64,000 nucleotides of DNA from Pelargonium tetragonum (GCA_036897445.1 JAYMTL010000007.1:62001-126000), one strand, 5' to 3'; shown: positions 35,701 to 49,545, counted from the first letter of the stretch. A program made the numbers and translations. Notes: generated by a model from the letters alone, not told the origin.

Positions 35701-38149
35701 TTTTAGTCTTAGATTGAAATATCCTTAACTTGTTTTAACAAACCATAGTGAACAAGGGTATAAAATATAGGTAAGTAATAGAACACGAAAAAAGAAACTA
35801 AAAGTAAACGAGGTATTATACATAATCTTTGTTATGATATATTATATATAATACTATAGTGGCAAAGGATTTTTCGAACGCATACCAACTAGGAGCCTTC
35901 CTTTTTCAGAACAGAAAGAAAAAAAGTCAAGCTATTCTTATTATACCGACGTATGGGCGCAATCTATAGGTAGTCCCAGTCAATGAAATTACATGAACTA
36001 AGTAAAGTGTAGAAAAAGAAAATCCTATTTATTTAGACTCAAGAAGGGTTTTTTATTGGAGTAGAATCTCAGGATAGCAGTACTTGATTAAAAGCATGGG
36101 ACCAAAAAGCAATGAGCAGTATCCCCGTAACCCATACGCCTTTAAAGTAATCCCAGTTACGTAGACGAGTTTTTACTAAAACGCAATTCTATTTGATGGA
36201 GACCCTAGTAAGTCAAAAATGAAATAGCTTAGTTAAAGTTAAATACATAAGATTGGACGAGCTGTCTCTCTCTTATTAGATAAAGGCAGTTTGATTTTAG
36301 AGAGTAATAGTAACTCCTCTCCCTTAGTTTAATGAGGTATACACCAAGATTTTTAATAAGAGTCCTACTAACCCGGATTATGCCTAAGAGAGCAAACATG
36401 AAGAGTCAAATTTGTGTAGGCTTCTAAAAGTCTCCTTAGTAGGGTCCTCGCATCTCCCCAAAACATATCAGAAAAAGTTCCTCTTAACATGGAAAGACTC
36501 TAAAAACGTCTCCTAATTTAATGCCGCTGGGTTAGTGCTTTTCGTATTTTCTTTTTGCTAATTCTAAATAAAAAGGAAGAACCTTTTTTAGTAGTGTCAA
36601 CAGTGTAGAATCTTTTAGTAGAAAATTAACCCGCGACTTTTCTTTATTCAATGCAGACTTTCCGAGTCCGAGCCTACTATAGAATTTAGAAGGAATTCTC
36701 GGCGCCTCTTACTATTTTTATTATAAGGTACAAAAGATTCTCCTTTATATCCCATTACGCAGATAATCTAGTAATTTTACTGTCTAACTCTTGATTTTTA
36801 AAAAGATTTTAGATAGACTGCCCCTACTTCCAGTTGAGTTTCCTTTCACTTCTCTTTGTTACGTGAACCTTACTTACATACACTAAGTGGGATTATAACC
36901 GGAGGACTTTTTACTAGCGTTCTACCACAAGTTTAGTTAACGTCATAGGCCATTTATAGAACTTTCGCAAGTTAGGTTTTATATCTTTCGTTTCTATTTA
37001 TATTATATTATGATACCTAAAGACCCTCTTTTAATGTTAATAAAAATAGCTTAGCTTTTTCATTTTTTATTCGCTTATTTCATTTTAGTTTTTTCACGGG
37101 TTTCATTCGCAGAACTAGCTTTCTAGACGCTACAGAGGCTCCTCTCGATCAAATCGAATTTATATCGTTCATTTAAAAAAACTTTTTTAGACTGAAAATA
37201 GCATACTAAGGAATCTCTTATATGGAACTAACCGGAACATATATAGAGGGTAACTTTTTAGATAAATTTGTAAGAGATTATGAGTTTTTTTACTTCAGTA
37301 AAAAAGATACTCAATATTCTCTTCACCTAATTCTGTTTTTCCTTAACTCTTATTGATTAAAAAGACTAGTTCTTGAGCGAGTTCATTTAAGTACAAGGAT
37401 CCTTATTACATAACATTTAGTAAAGCTTTGTTTTATACTTATATATAATTAATGTAGAGTTATTTCGTACTATATGGATTACGCAAGTCTTCTCCCTTAT
37501 CTCATAAAAACGCATATCAAGCCTCCTTTTCTTAAAAAAAAAAAAGAAGGCAAAATAAAGGAATACAATAACCTACCGGCAGCGGGGGATAGAGAAGGGC
37601 CCTTTAGCAATTCAACTTCTTTCTAAAAAAAGAAACTTTGACCTTAACTTTATTAATAAGACTTTTAGATATAGACTTTGAAACGAGGATGTGTCAAATT
37701 AAATTACGTTTTATTACCCGTAGTCCAGTAGAAATTAGTAAATGTAAATAATTTTCTTATAAAAAGAGAGATTCTCTCAATCCAAATCGCGGGTATTCCT
37801 AAATCTCTTTAATACTTTAAGCGCTTAAGGTAATTGGTACCTTACGTCTCTAATCTAAGGGAAACTCACAATTCTTCCAGTGTAGTTATAATTATAAAGT
37901 ATAAAGGCTAGTTAACCCTTACGACAAAAATGAAGTTCCTATATATATTCTAGAAGGGTTAAATACGATTTTATTGTACTATACCTTAATCTTAATCAAG
38001 CTATGATAGGGATCTCTTAGGATAAAATTTTTTGGGAAGGGCCTTTGAATAAAGGTGGATAATAAACCTTGAAAAAGGCAAAAGCGTACAATTAAAAACC
38101 TTATCCCCCTATTCTTTGAATTTCTTTCAAGTTTTCTTTATTTTATATG

Positions 38150-39250
38150 CTATCCGAGTCTTTTAAAGGAGGTGCTTTTACAAAGGAGTTTTTCATTACT
38201 CAAGATTTTCTTACAATAGGAATAAATAGAAAGTGTTAACAAAGAAAAGGGGAGAGCTTTCCTGTTCCCTTTTTTCAGTGGAGTTAAACTTTGGGTGTTT
38301 CCTTTTTTGGCAAGTCCCTAAAAAAGGAAATTCTAGTCTAGTAAGAAAGCTTGAAGTTAATATTCCTAGATTGGAGTTTGACAAGCTGGGTAGTTTCATA
38401 AAAGGGTAAATAAGAAAGATAAGAAAGATACAAGGTAGTTTAGCCCAGCTATGAAGAAGAACAAAGTATGGATTCAGATTGAGATGAAGAAAGCTTAGAA
38501 ACGAGAGTCTTTACACTGAACAGGGTTCTAAGTTGAGGCAAGGGATTAGAGAATTGGCATATCGAAAAGTACAAGCTTTTCAATCTATACAAAACGGAAG
38601 TTTCTTTTTCATTTGAACGGCTCTCCAAGGTAAATACCCAAAATGAGCTTTGACTGGAAAGCCTTTGATTCGCTTTCATTAAGGAGTTGCTCTTATAGCT
38701 TATAGGGTTCCCGTTTTCAAAGTTATTAAATATGACATGACAGGAATGCTTGTTTCCTTCGGTTTCCCAGTTGGAGTAGATTTGCTTTCAAACAAAGGGG
38801 AGTGGTTTCCCAGTCCGACCTAATTCTAGAAGTTTGGGATTAGAACCTTTTGGAGTGACTTTGTATATTCCAAGGAGTTCTTTAAGTAGGTCAATGCGAA
38901 TAAGAAACAGGATAACATTCTAGCTATGAGCCAGGTCCATTGGCAAAGCGGAGCCCCGAGTGAATTATTTCTTAGTTTTTATAACAGAATTTTGAAGTTT
39001 CCTTATTAATTTGAACTTATTAAAGAAGTACAGTTTTTAATAGAAAATAGCGGGGCGTTAGAGAGTAGCGCAAGAATCTAGCTAAGACTTCGTTTTCATG
39101 CTTACCGCCTAAGAAAACTTTTTGGTTTTGCTTAAAATTAAGAAAGTGCTGTATCTACCTTTAACAGCGTACTCAAGGAAAAGCTTTCACTGAATTCTGC
39201 ATTGTAATAAGCGGCCAGAATTTTCATTTATTTACTCTTTTTGGTAAGTA
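38150..39250. other. Block F: less AT-rich non-coding DNA
   Basis: Longer mixed words and fewer G/C couplets mark this stretch. It contains a short tandem of aagaaagat (38412-38429, two copies). tttgctttcaaacaaa is shared with block A near 8600, which is not significant alone. The open frames at 38211-38399 and 38449-38679 (minus) are Ser-rich and of chance length. Confidence 0.4.
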
Positions 39251-40380
39251 CTCTTATATTTATTGTATTGCGGCGCGTGGACTTTTCTGATTCTAATACA
39301 TTTTTAATATAGGGCTCCCCAGGGACATCAAAGATATACAAAAGGGGTTTTTTATTAAAGGATTCCTATCTCTGGTTAAATCCTACAACCCAAACTTCAA
39401 GACTGACTTATAGAGAATACGCTTTTCCTATCTTCTTTCAGGAGAGACCGGGGTTTATAAAAGGAATGAATTCAATTAAAAAGTGTACGAAGTCTCGAAT
39501 CCTACTAAGTTAAAAAGAAAGATTAATAAGTAGGCTCGTAACGAAGCTTTTCTTAAGAAAATCATTCCTTATATGACTAGTGTCAATCCCAAGAAGTTGC
39601 CGAACATTTTGCTTTCTTAGTAAAGTAAGCAGGTACTCCCGCCTTTCTAAAACTGAAAAAGTGACTCATCCTTAGATGTAAACCCTCTTTTTCAGAGTAG
39701 TAAATAAAGTCTAAAAGAAAAGAAGCTTCTTCTTTTTAGTTAGAATATATCTTTTTATTATACTACCCATTGTCATTGTCGCCCAAATTAGATCCCTGGT
39801 CCGGACCTCTTTGCGTATCCAAAGTTACCGGTGGATTAACTAGAGTCTGACTTGAAATGTTTATCCTTTCCAAGGTTCCCCAGAATTTTCATGCTTATGA
39901 GTGCTTTATAAGGCTTATGAAAAGATTTTAGATCTAGAAACCCTTCTTTTGCTTGTCCATAATCTTAGTTCCGTAAGGGATCCTGGTGAATTTTGAGTGG
40001 TAAGGTCTATAAGGCTAAGGTACAAAAGGATAGCTTTGAGGGTTTCGAACCCGTGTTACTAGGCCAGATCCAGTTAAAGTGTACTCATTTTTCCAGTCTT
40101 ACGCTACGTTCTACATCTGCATAAGAAAGTTGTCTATATTAATTAAGTGATTCTTATAAGGAATAGTAGGTGATTCTAAGGGCAAAGCCTAGTGGGCATA
40201 AGGCTAGAGGTAATGCAATTAAGAATATACTTTTTTCATAAAGCATACTTTTCCAAGGTATCCTATAGGCAGAGTCCAGGTTAAAGTAAGGCTTTTCTAC
40301 ATCTACATAGCATGTATTTAGACTTAAGACTTTAAATCATTCTCTTGGATTAAGCACTACTCACAACTTTTGTAAGTAAC
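39250..40380. other. AT-rich gene-free DNA carrying a tRNA-like fold
   Basis: Apart from the tRNA-like structure at 39982-40063, nothing gene-like was seen. G/C couplets such as agggatcctgg near 39977 continue. Confidence 0.5.
39982..40063 (+). pseudogene. tRNA-like cloverleaf with oversized central loop
   Basis: The ends pair as cctggtga/ttactagg, eight pairs including two G-T. A D-arm ttt-gagtggt-aag follows, its loop like the gagtggt of tRNA-Ser or Leu. A middle stem aaggcta/tagcttt (40011-40017 with 40031-40037) encloses 13 bases instead of seven, so no anticodon can be named. The T-arm is gaggg-tttcgaa-cccgt, four of five pairs, with one extra base before the acceptor strand. The length of about 80 suggests a class II tRNA ancestor (Ser, Leu or Tyr). 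I infer a relic or a tRNA-derived element rather than a working tRNA. Confidence 0.4.
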
Positions 40381-41340
40381 TACTTTATGGATGGCTTTGG
40401 CAAAGAACTTTTCGAGGTCTCAAGGCGAAGAGCCCTTCTTTTATTAAAAGTTTGGAAGAACTTCGTATAGCATTCTTTTCTCGACTTGATTTTTTGGAAT
40501 GCAGACTTATAGTTTTGATTACAAGCAAAGCCGTTATACTTAGGCAGCTGGGACTCTCCTTTTAGATAATATACAGAATAACTTATATAGTAATAAAGTA
40601 AGAAAAAGTTTCTTTTAGGGGTTCCTGAGGAAAAGTCTTAGTTTATAATAATATAGGGATTCTTTTTACTGGTGGGCCTATCCGGTGGGAGATATCTGTA
40701 GCCTATGTAGCTAATAATTTTCTTAGTATATTAAGATTCTTATTATATGTACTAGTTTACTTTTTGTAAATGATAGGTATATAGGTATTGTTCTCTTTCT
40801 TTATTTCATTCTATTCTTTTAGTATAGGAGAGCTTAAGGTAATGAATGCATTCCCCTAAACTATAGTCTTGTTCTAACTAAGCTGTCTTACTCTTGTCTT
40901 ATTGGGGGGTTTATCTTTTGTACGAGCTTAAGAGAATTTGATAGTGTCTGCCCTACCGACGAAAGGGTTAGCGAGAAAGGTTAATAAGAGTATAAAGAGA
41001 CTTTATAAAACCCAATGCTTCTTGACTTGCTCTGACTGACTCTGTATCATAGAGCTATATAAACTCTTATTGGAAGCCAGACCCTTTCTTGTATAGGAAA
41101 GAATACGAAGATGGAAGAAAGATAGGAGTCTAACCCGGGATATGGGGCTTATGGTTGGCTAGGATCTTTCCTGTTATAGCTTACTTATCTTTGTTATTTT
41201 TTTATTCTAGTAAATGAGTATAAATGTGTTATTATTAGCTAATTCTATTTTATATCCTTGTAATTAGAATCTAGTATTGTAGTTCTTTCTTGTTTTATTA
41301 GTCGTAATAGGGAGTTTCGAGAGTTCTATATCTATATAGT
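40380..41340. other. Block G: T-rich non-coding DNA
   Basis: The texture is T-rich with frequent tag triplets, like blocks D and E (for example ttctctttctttatttcattctattc near 40790). No clear aligned copy was found. No open frame of note. Confidence 0.35.
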
Positions 41341-44300
41341 ATAGTCTAAGGTGTCTTACTCTGATACCCTGCAGCTATTGACATATGAGGAGTGAAACCT
41401 AAGAATTTAGACAATATCCTTACCGACTGAAGCGTAGCAGAGGAGGGTAACTTTAAGAGTCTCGGATGTTCGACGCAAAAGTATCCATCCGGTGCCAATA
41501 GATAAAATCTATAGTAGTGTAAAAGAATACTAATCCGGGTATGATAAGCTAATAAAGCCGGGATTCCTATCTTTTGCATGACTGCCCTCATAGGGTACAT
41601 TAGATCAGAATTCCCTAGCATAGGGGTTTTCCGTGAATAAACGAGTATATAATATAAAAAAACCTATAGGGTATACCCGTGTACTAACTAGTGTAGCTTT
41701 AATAAAATCATGTACTAGACCTCGCTTCCCCAGGATACCCTTTTATTCAAGAAACGCATACAAAATTGACTTAGCATCAGTTGCACTTCGGAGCCACTCC
41801 TACTTTAAAAGAGTTCACCTAAGAGTTTTGAATTCTATTTTATTCGAGAGAATAAATTAGGTTTCTATAAAAGTTGAGTAGAGAAAATTCCGTAAAATAA
41901 TATAGCTTTTCGCGTCCCTTATTAAAGTATATAGAAGCTTCATTTGTGCTAAGGGTTTTTCTAGAGAATACTGAGTTTTTTGGCGTTGCTTCTAGAAAGT
42001 TTAAAGTCCAGGAGGTACTGTCAGCCCAGCTATTGATTAGATACGCGTGTAAGATAAAAATTCTGGTATAGTAGCCGCAGTGAAAAGGGGCGCTATGTAC
42101 ATTCTGAAAAGGTATTTTATCTTCAAAGTACCTTAACTAATTACTAATTGCGAGACCCTTCTTTATTCGTATCCCAGATTGAATATTATATAGATTCTTA
42201 GGATTAGAAGTTTGAGTAAGTATCTGTGTTCCATCTGGTAGTATATTATACAGCTTTCTTCCTTATATTAAGGCTCTTTCTCATAGAGTCTTATTAAAAA
42301 AATAGAGTAATCTTAGAGCGGCATCCAAAACTAGAAAATTTTTTCTGTCTTGTAAAATAGGAAGAGTATAATAGTATAACGAGGCCCCGTAATTCGTCCC
42401 ACTAAGAGTACAAAGCATTTCTTTATGGGCTACTCGGTACCTAAAAAGGGAAACACATTGAGCGGATCTCACATGCGGGCTAGCTTTATAAGGTAAAACA
42501 ACAAATTCACGCGGAGTCTTAACGAATAAAAAGCGAACCAGGCATCCTCTTAAAAATCTTTTTTTCTTTCCCACGCTAGTCAAACCTTTACAAATACATA
42601 CACCTCGTTAAAGCAGCCGAAACGTCGCCCTTTAGGTTAACCCCAAATCCTTTTCATAAGAAAATAGGCCTATATATAAATCTAGTAATTATTGAATTAA
42701 CATTTCTATTCTATTAGTAGTCTCGCGGCTCCTTTTTAGAGCGGTCAAGGCTGAAAGAAATTCTCGGGTTAGCTTTGTTTCGTAGGATTCCGATTAGTAT
42801 GAAAATACCCGTGACTCTTATTATTATATTATCGGTTAGTAAATTCTCTTAAATTAAAAAGCTTCCAATAAAAGAAAAAAGAACAAAAGCGATTCGAAAC
42901 TTTTTTAAGCCTACCAGTTCTTTCAGGCTATAGTTATAAAAAACTACGTTAAAGCGTAAAACGTATAAAAAATCGTACATAAAGGTACTCAAATAACACA
43001 CGAGAAAGATCCCTTATTCTTTTTTTTGTTACTCCAAAACGAGATCCAGTGAAAGCTTCTGTAGACTAGTTATGGAATTTTAATTGAGGGTGAGTACTTA
43101 AGACCCTTAAACTTGTTGCTGTAGATTCTCCGTTTTGAAAAGTGCGTAATCCTATATCTATTTGTATAGTAAAAGAAGTCGTATAAGGTAAGGTTTTTAT
43201 TATGAACCCCCTCAGAGCATTCCCCGACTCTATTTACGTTAAGGAATGGATCTTGTAACTTGCAACTGCTCTAAAGTTATAGATACCCGTATACTACATA
43301 CGAGGGGCCAGAGAAAATTCAACTCAATTTTATTAAGGGGCTGGTACTAAACTTATAAAAAGATATAATAATCAATCTTTCTTTCTTAATTACATTAAAG
43401 CTATGCATGATATAGTAGCGAATAAGAACAAAAGTAGAGTAAAAAAGCCCTTTCATTTCTATCGAAGTATAGGATTGAAACTCGTGGGCTGTTTGGTGGA
43501 AAACGAGGTTATAACCTATAATCCCTTGGGCCTTGCCGTCTTGAAACCCTGGAGATTCTCGAATTCTCAATTAGTAGAAAATTTTGGCTTAACTATTAGG
43601 GATAGTGGTATAAGCTTATAAAAAAGAATAGATCAATTTTAAGTAGGTACTTTACGCAGGGGGAGCTTCCAGGGGTTCCTCGAGGAAGTATTCAATGAAA
43701 TCGTAATTGTACCTCTTTATACGCAAGTGTAATAGTATAGGAAGTAAGTTGTCATGTAAATAAAAAGTTTTGAACATATATATTTTCAATTTCCGAGAAA
43801 GTTCAAGTCGGGCCGAAAGGGATTCCTTTATTTGTCAAACTCCAGTCGAGTATAATACAAGTATTTTACTAGGGTATAGTCCCGCCTTTTCCAGGATCTT
43901 ATTATAATTTTTAAGTTTTTAAGATAAGTACTCTTTTTCCTTTTTTATGTAAAATCCTTTCTATTTGATTTGTGCTTTAGGAGGTAGGGATCGGGGTCCT
44001 CCTTGCACCCAAAAGTGTTCTGAGGTTAAGTAGACTAAGTAAAAAAAAGGCTTTTCAGGAGTCCTCTATCTATTCTATACGCATCACAATATACAAAAGA
44101 AGGAGTCTTATAAGAAGATCTAAAACTTGTTCCAATAAATAGATGAAGCAAAGTTTGTATTTAAGGGCAAATTTCTCTTCCCGAGGTGCTTAGGACGTTC
44201 CTACAAACCAGACTATAATACTTAAAGGCTTATCTCATGGATCCCTTATAATACTAAACTAGTAAGAAGTCAAGACATAAGTAAAAAGTGTTTATACTAA

Positions 44301-47300
44301 AAATCAACCTTTTACTCTAGATGATGTATCCTAAAACACAAGGAAAGTAGGGCTATGAGTAGAATTTGAAGTCTAATCAATATTAAGGCAACTCTAGACC
44401 CGGAAAAACTAGGAACTAACCTCGCTCCGAAAAGAGAGGAGAATATTAAAACAATTACATACCTTAACTTTTTCACGGGTATCTCGCAAGTCAAATCTAT
44501 TGTAAAGGAATAAGGGAGCGCGTAGATTTACCTAGCAAAAGACTCCTATCTCGAGCTTAAGGAAAAAAACCTAGTCTTTAATAAATAGAATGCTAAGTTG
44601 AAGCTCTTTTTCTAGTTTAGAACTCTTGTTTATTTATATATAGATTGCTTCTTTTGAATCATAAGAAAGTGTTATACGCCTAATGAGATCTAATAAGTAT
44701 GAGTACTGGAGAGTGAAAAGGCCCTATAAAAAAGCCTTTCTAACTTTTATAATAAAGTAATCCATTCTTTCTGATTCCGATTGATGGAGTAGTAGTTTTG
44801 TTAGGTAATTTTATTTAGGGAAAAGTCCTTGCAAAGAAAGAATATCATTGCGTGGTTAAGGTTAATAATTGCAGATAAAAGCTATAACTTACTAGTAACG
44901 AGTGACATAAATACATAATGAGGTTGAAATCTAGACTAAAAGTAGTAGGCAAATAACTTAAAAATTTTGAAATTCAGCTTGACGGATTTGAAATTTGGAC
45001 TTGTTGAAGCTTTCGGGCTAGTTTTTCTGTATAAAACTACCTTTTTCTGCCCCGTATCAATTCACTTTTAGTATCGCCCTTTTCAATTCCGGAAAAGCGC
45101 ATACTTGTATATACTCTACTGAAACCCAGCCTTATAAAGTTGAATTTGTAGTTCTCCTCCAAAATAATATGGGTTTGGCTTTCTATTTTAATCCAAATTA
45201 GAATTTGCGCTATATACTGCCCCTCAGATATTTCTTCCGCCGGTTGGGGATAATAAAACCAAAAATTCTCTTTTCTTTATGCAAGCAAAGGCCTCTCTTA
45301 GAACCGTATTCTTTATACTTGTAATCTAGTGAGGAAACCCTTGGAATAGCAAAACTCGAGGAGCTTCTATCTCCAAATTCAACTGTATATGTTAACAAAA
45401 AAGAAAATCTTCTTAGAAAAAGGACTCTTCACTAAGTTATCATCCTATACAGAAGATATCAAAAGTTTAGGCTTATATTTACAATTTCTTATCCCGTCCG
45501 GAATTTTCAAGTCTTTAGTTTAGTTACTGGAAGTACTCCTAGTGAAGTGAGTCGAACCTGCGGCTCTTTTTCGTTAGGAACTCATGCTCTGCCGGGGAGG
45601 GGCTTATCTCTTTTTTGTGAGAATAAAAACTACTGCTCTTCATTTTTAGCAGTAAAGTTTTTATGTCAGTCCTGGTTATATTTCAATTTTAGTTGTAAAC
45701 TAGAAGGTTTATACATGACTTTTTGTCACAATTATACTCTTTTTAAATCAAAGTCTATTTTGACTTGGTCTTACAGGAGTGAACCAAAAGACAAGTAATA
45801 AGCTTTGCTAAGTATTCTGATATAGCTTTTGTCCTATAACTATAAATAGGGCTGTCACGAGCTTAGAGCTGAGGTATGGACTCTCCTTTTGGAAGACTAA
45901 GACTTCTATTCTCGGAAACCCGGATAAACTAAAAAGGGTTTCTTTATCAAAAAATTTGGGGCTTTTAGTAGATAGATGTATACTGAGATTTTCTGTATCT
46001 AACTTAGGATAGTATTTACATTGGATTCAAAAGATTCACCCTTATGTTTATAAAAAGTAGCTGCCTATGGAGTATCTGGCAAAGGATTATTTGAATTTAA
46101 TAAGGAATGCGATCGCTTACTAGTATTAAAAGAATGCCCGGGTATAGCTCCTTTAGTAACCTTTCAAGGGATGAGAAGCCTCTGAGTCAGTACCTTCAAT
46201 TTTTGCGTTTTTACTTAGAGGGAAGCGTAAAATAGGATTAACTGAAAAGCATAAGGGTAGAGGTTCATTTTTTTATTATGGAACTCGAGTTTGATTTTTC
46301 TATCAAAGATTTCTATATATACGGGGGCCTCATAAAAAGGATATACTTATCAAGAATACCCTGGAAAGAACCCTATCTTAATTACTCCGAGATGTAAGAA
46401 TGAAATTCAATTTATGCTCTATAAAGCTTTTTAGGCTCCCGCTTTTTTCTTTAAATTATAATAATGAAAGCCCTTCCTCTGTTAATACGGTACCGCCAAA
46501 AGCTCCTACTCTGGACTTCAGTACCCCGAGTGTCAATTAAAGAATCAGAATACTCTTCAGTTTTTATACCGTGTAAGGTTGCCGGACAGAGACTACTTTT
46601 TTATAGAGTAGAGTTTCCTGCTTCATCTAACCCTTGTAAAGGGGCACTGTTCTTGTAAGGAAATCCTTAAGAAATCTATAGCATAAACTCTAATTAACAA
46701 GCTTAGAATATCTCAATAAGGTATCCGGTGTACTGACCTCAAGAGGTAACTGACAAAGGGACCCCAAATTCTCTCTAATTTAGAACCCCTTTTAAACTCT
46801 ATTGAGACCTCCTTTTCTTAACAAGTCTTTTTATCTAGATAATAGGAACTCTCTAGAACTTAGTAAATGCCAATAAGATATCCATTGCTAAATTAGACCC
46901 AGTGAATTATCAGCAGGATATTTCTGAATGTTTGTACAAAAAAGAGTCAAAAAAGGATCCCGGGTCTTGGTATATAAAGCTAAGAAGTGCCCGGTATAAA
47001 ATAAGTATAAAAGTATCCTAACGAACTTAGATCTGTATTCCCTTGTGTGCAAAATCCCAGTGATCCTGTTTTTTAGAAATAGAAAAGGAATTGGAAGGAA
47101 TATCTTAGAACGGGGTCCTTTTTTTAGTGTTGGTTTTCTAAATATTTAGCATAAATTTATATAATGTATAGCCCCGATGTAAGGATTGGCCCGTTTTTGA
47201 TACTTCGAGATTTTTGCAGTAGAACTCTATCTCTATAAGTCAGAGCCCCCTTTTTTATTAATCTGTAAAATACATATGATAACACCCATAAAAGAAAAGA

Positions 47301-48600
47301 AGACTTTATGCGTCGAAAAGGACTCGTTTTGTACTCCATTTCGTTTATGGGTAATCTCACTACTCTACAAGAATCTCCTTAATAGACGACAGCTGGCCCG
47401 TGGAAATTACTACTCTTTTCTTTAGGATTCCTCATTTCATTTTCTAGACTTCTAAACTGAAATGGACAAGCAGGGGTAGCCCCAAAAGCAAATTGAGTCT
47501 TTTTTTGAACCTTTAACACAAAGTAGCATTTACCAGCACGTAACTTAGATAAACAAGGAGACTCCTTAAAATATCTTTTTTAGTCTAAACTTTAAGGAAT
47601 TACCCTTTTAATTAATCACGTGAATTTTAGACTACTGGCCTGCCCTTTTTATTTAAATACAAGAACCTCCTGGAGAAACCCCAAAAAAGCTTAGCCAGAA
47701 CAGAGTTTTTGACAATATTATTCTCTTAGGTTTAGGTCTTCTATTTTGTATACTCTAAAAGTCAAATAAAAAAGAAGGTCAAGTCCCGGCTGGCTCATAC
47801 CGGGTATCTTTTTCAGTCTGTATTTTGCTAGCAGAACCCGCATCCTCTAAATTTGCTTTTGCCTGATTATCTTGGCAATACTGTAATTTTCAGTGTCCTG
47901 GCTACAAGATTTTAAATTGAAAGAGCTATATAATATAAGCCCTTTTCTTTCATAAGATCCACATATATCGAGCAAGAGAGGCCCCCAAGCGAAAAAATAC
48001 AAAAGTCACTGTCGATAAATGCTATTAAAAAGACTCTGGATGCCCCTTTTTGCGCTATAATGTGAGTTAAGGTCATGCTCTGTACGATTTTTTCTACGTT
48101 TTGATACTGGTTTTATTTTAAGTGAAGTAATATCAAAAAGGAAGAAAAAGAAACATTGTTAGCTCTGTACAAATCTGGCTTATTTTATATAGTAGAGTTT
48201 TTTCTATATGGGATGCAGCTTGGCAGTTTGACTTCAAAAAGGGGTGTCTTTGACTTTAGGCTCCTTTGAAATAAACTTTCTTTTTTCTTAACATGCAAGC
48301 AGTGTAAACTCGATGAAATGTGTTTAGACAATCTTGATTTAACTAGACTCTATGTTGAGTCGTGTAAAAGTAGGGAACCCCAAGTCCCAAAGTAGATTCT
48401 TGAATGTCTACCCGCGTTTCGTAAATTCCTGTGTTAATAGAAGTTGCTGTAAACCCAGCTTATGCATAGGGAGAGAGTCAAAAGGGTACCAGAAAAACCG
48501 AAATAGGAATAGAGGTATGCCCCTAACTTCAACTCTGTCTAGCACAAGGGCCCCCTTCTTTTGTTGTTTGAGATATAAAAAAGTATAAGCAGTCCCCTTA
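41340..48600. other. AT-rich gene-free DNA with scattered chance frames
   Basis: Several frames of 60-100 codons lie here on both strands (41346-41621 minus, 41633-41860 plus, 42281-42583 minus, 43403-43621 plus overlapping 43319-43570 minus). The two at 41.3-41.9 kb diverge with only 11 bases between their starts, and most in this group begin with GTG or TTG, which argues against genes. A short hairpin is at 47785-47804. Near 45545 the minus strand has gcaggttcgact, a T-loop-like string without stems. Confidence 0.5.
47785..47804 (+). repeat. short G/C hairpin followed by T-run
   Basis: cccgg pairs with ccggg around ctggctcata and is followed by tatcttttt. It is terminator-shaped but short, with no gene upstream to serve. 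Confidence 0.3.
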
Positions 48601-48972
48601 AATCTTAACTTACAAAAAGAACTTCTACCCAAGCTTCAGCTTTCGTTAATGGAACGCTTGAGTTTAGCCTTGCAACTTAACCTTTCTAATTGAAACCTCC
48701 AGAGAATGATTGAAGACTCACTAACTCCACTTAATATACTGAAGGGATTCCTAAACCCTTATAAAATCAATCCTGAAAAAAGGGACTTTATGAAGAAAGT
48801 CTAACCCAATAGAGTTTGGTATAGACCCTACCTAAAGGCTTGACCTTATCCCCCAAGGTTTTGACACTCCCACTTTATCCTATTTACTTACCCGGTATTC
48901 CCTTTATCTAAACGATACCTGACTATCCTAGTTTAACCGCTTAGCTCTAAGCAACCTAACCCTGAAATCTAG

Positions 48973-49038
48973 AAAATCTATATACTCGAAACTCATAAGA
49001 CACTACAGAAAGAGCCTTAATCCAAGAAATCCCTTTCC
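48973..49038 (+). repeat. diverged repeat segment, block B copy (partner 8676-8745)
   Basis: aatctatatact(c/t)gaaactca is followed by a short indel, an aca...gag string, then ccctttcc or its counterpart. The first 20 bases match block A with a single change. Strand is the same as in block A. Confidence 0.45.
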
Positions 49039-49479
49039 TGTAGAGTATAAGCAAATAGAAAGCAGGAATACAGATGAGATAGAACAATTCCATTATCCCT
49101 AGTTTCGATACTTAGCTAGGCGGGTTTTCCTATCCGACCTATTTAAGAACTGATTTTACTATATCCTATTTATATCCTTATTGAATTGCTTGCTTCTTCA
49201 GATCTAGGCCTAGCCTACCGGCGTGTTTTTTCTAAAGAAAGTCTACCTACCACTAACCTGCAAAAACCATACCAGAATCCTGTAACCTAAAAACCTATGC
49301 CCCCTTGTCAAACCTTGACTCTGATTAAGAAAAGAAACTAGACTAGATAGACTTTACCAAAAACCGGCTGGGTGAAACCCTTATCTGGATTGTACCCCTA
49401 CCTGTGCCTTAAAAGGGATAGAGTCAAGCAAGGAAAAAGCATAAAATACAATAAAACGTAAAAGGGTAGGAAATCTAAA

Positions 49480-49545
49480 CTCAAATTACGAAGTAAATAT
49501 TGCCTATTTTCATTACCATTACGAAAGATCCTGTCAAACCGGAAA
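49480..49545 (+). repeat. diverged repeat segment, block B copy (partner 8500-8560)
   Basis: ctcaaattacgaagtaaa followed by attaccattacgaaag corresponds to the block A copy. Its position after, rather than before, the 48973 module shows that the blocks were rearranged or consist of several short modules. Confidence 0.35.

Larger units (their letters stand above)
31000..38150. other. AT-rich gene-free DNA (texture 1)
   Basis: No frame is convincing. Items seen are the nested hairpin and domain V-like string at 32017-32075, a paired segment with a D-arm-like core at 32702-32765, a T-arm-like string at about 34822-34838 (gtgag-ttcgaat-cccat, four of five pairs) without the rest of a tRNA, and the palindrome aaggatcctt at 37395-37404. 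Near 37515-37545 a pyrimidine stretch is followed by twelve A's and gaagg. Confidence 0.55.

Noticed and set aside
41346-42583. Three frames of 75-100 codons on alternating strands
   Set aside because: Two diverge with only 11 bases between starts, two of the three start with GTG or TTG, and no domain or ribosome binding site is visible. Length is within chance for this composition.
42281-42583. 100-codon minus-strand frame
   Set aside because: It starts with TTG and has no similarity to any family I know.
45538-45610. Possible minus-strand tRNA around gcaggttcgact
   Set aside because: The T-stem has only two of five pairs and no acceptor partner.
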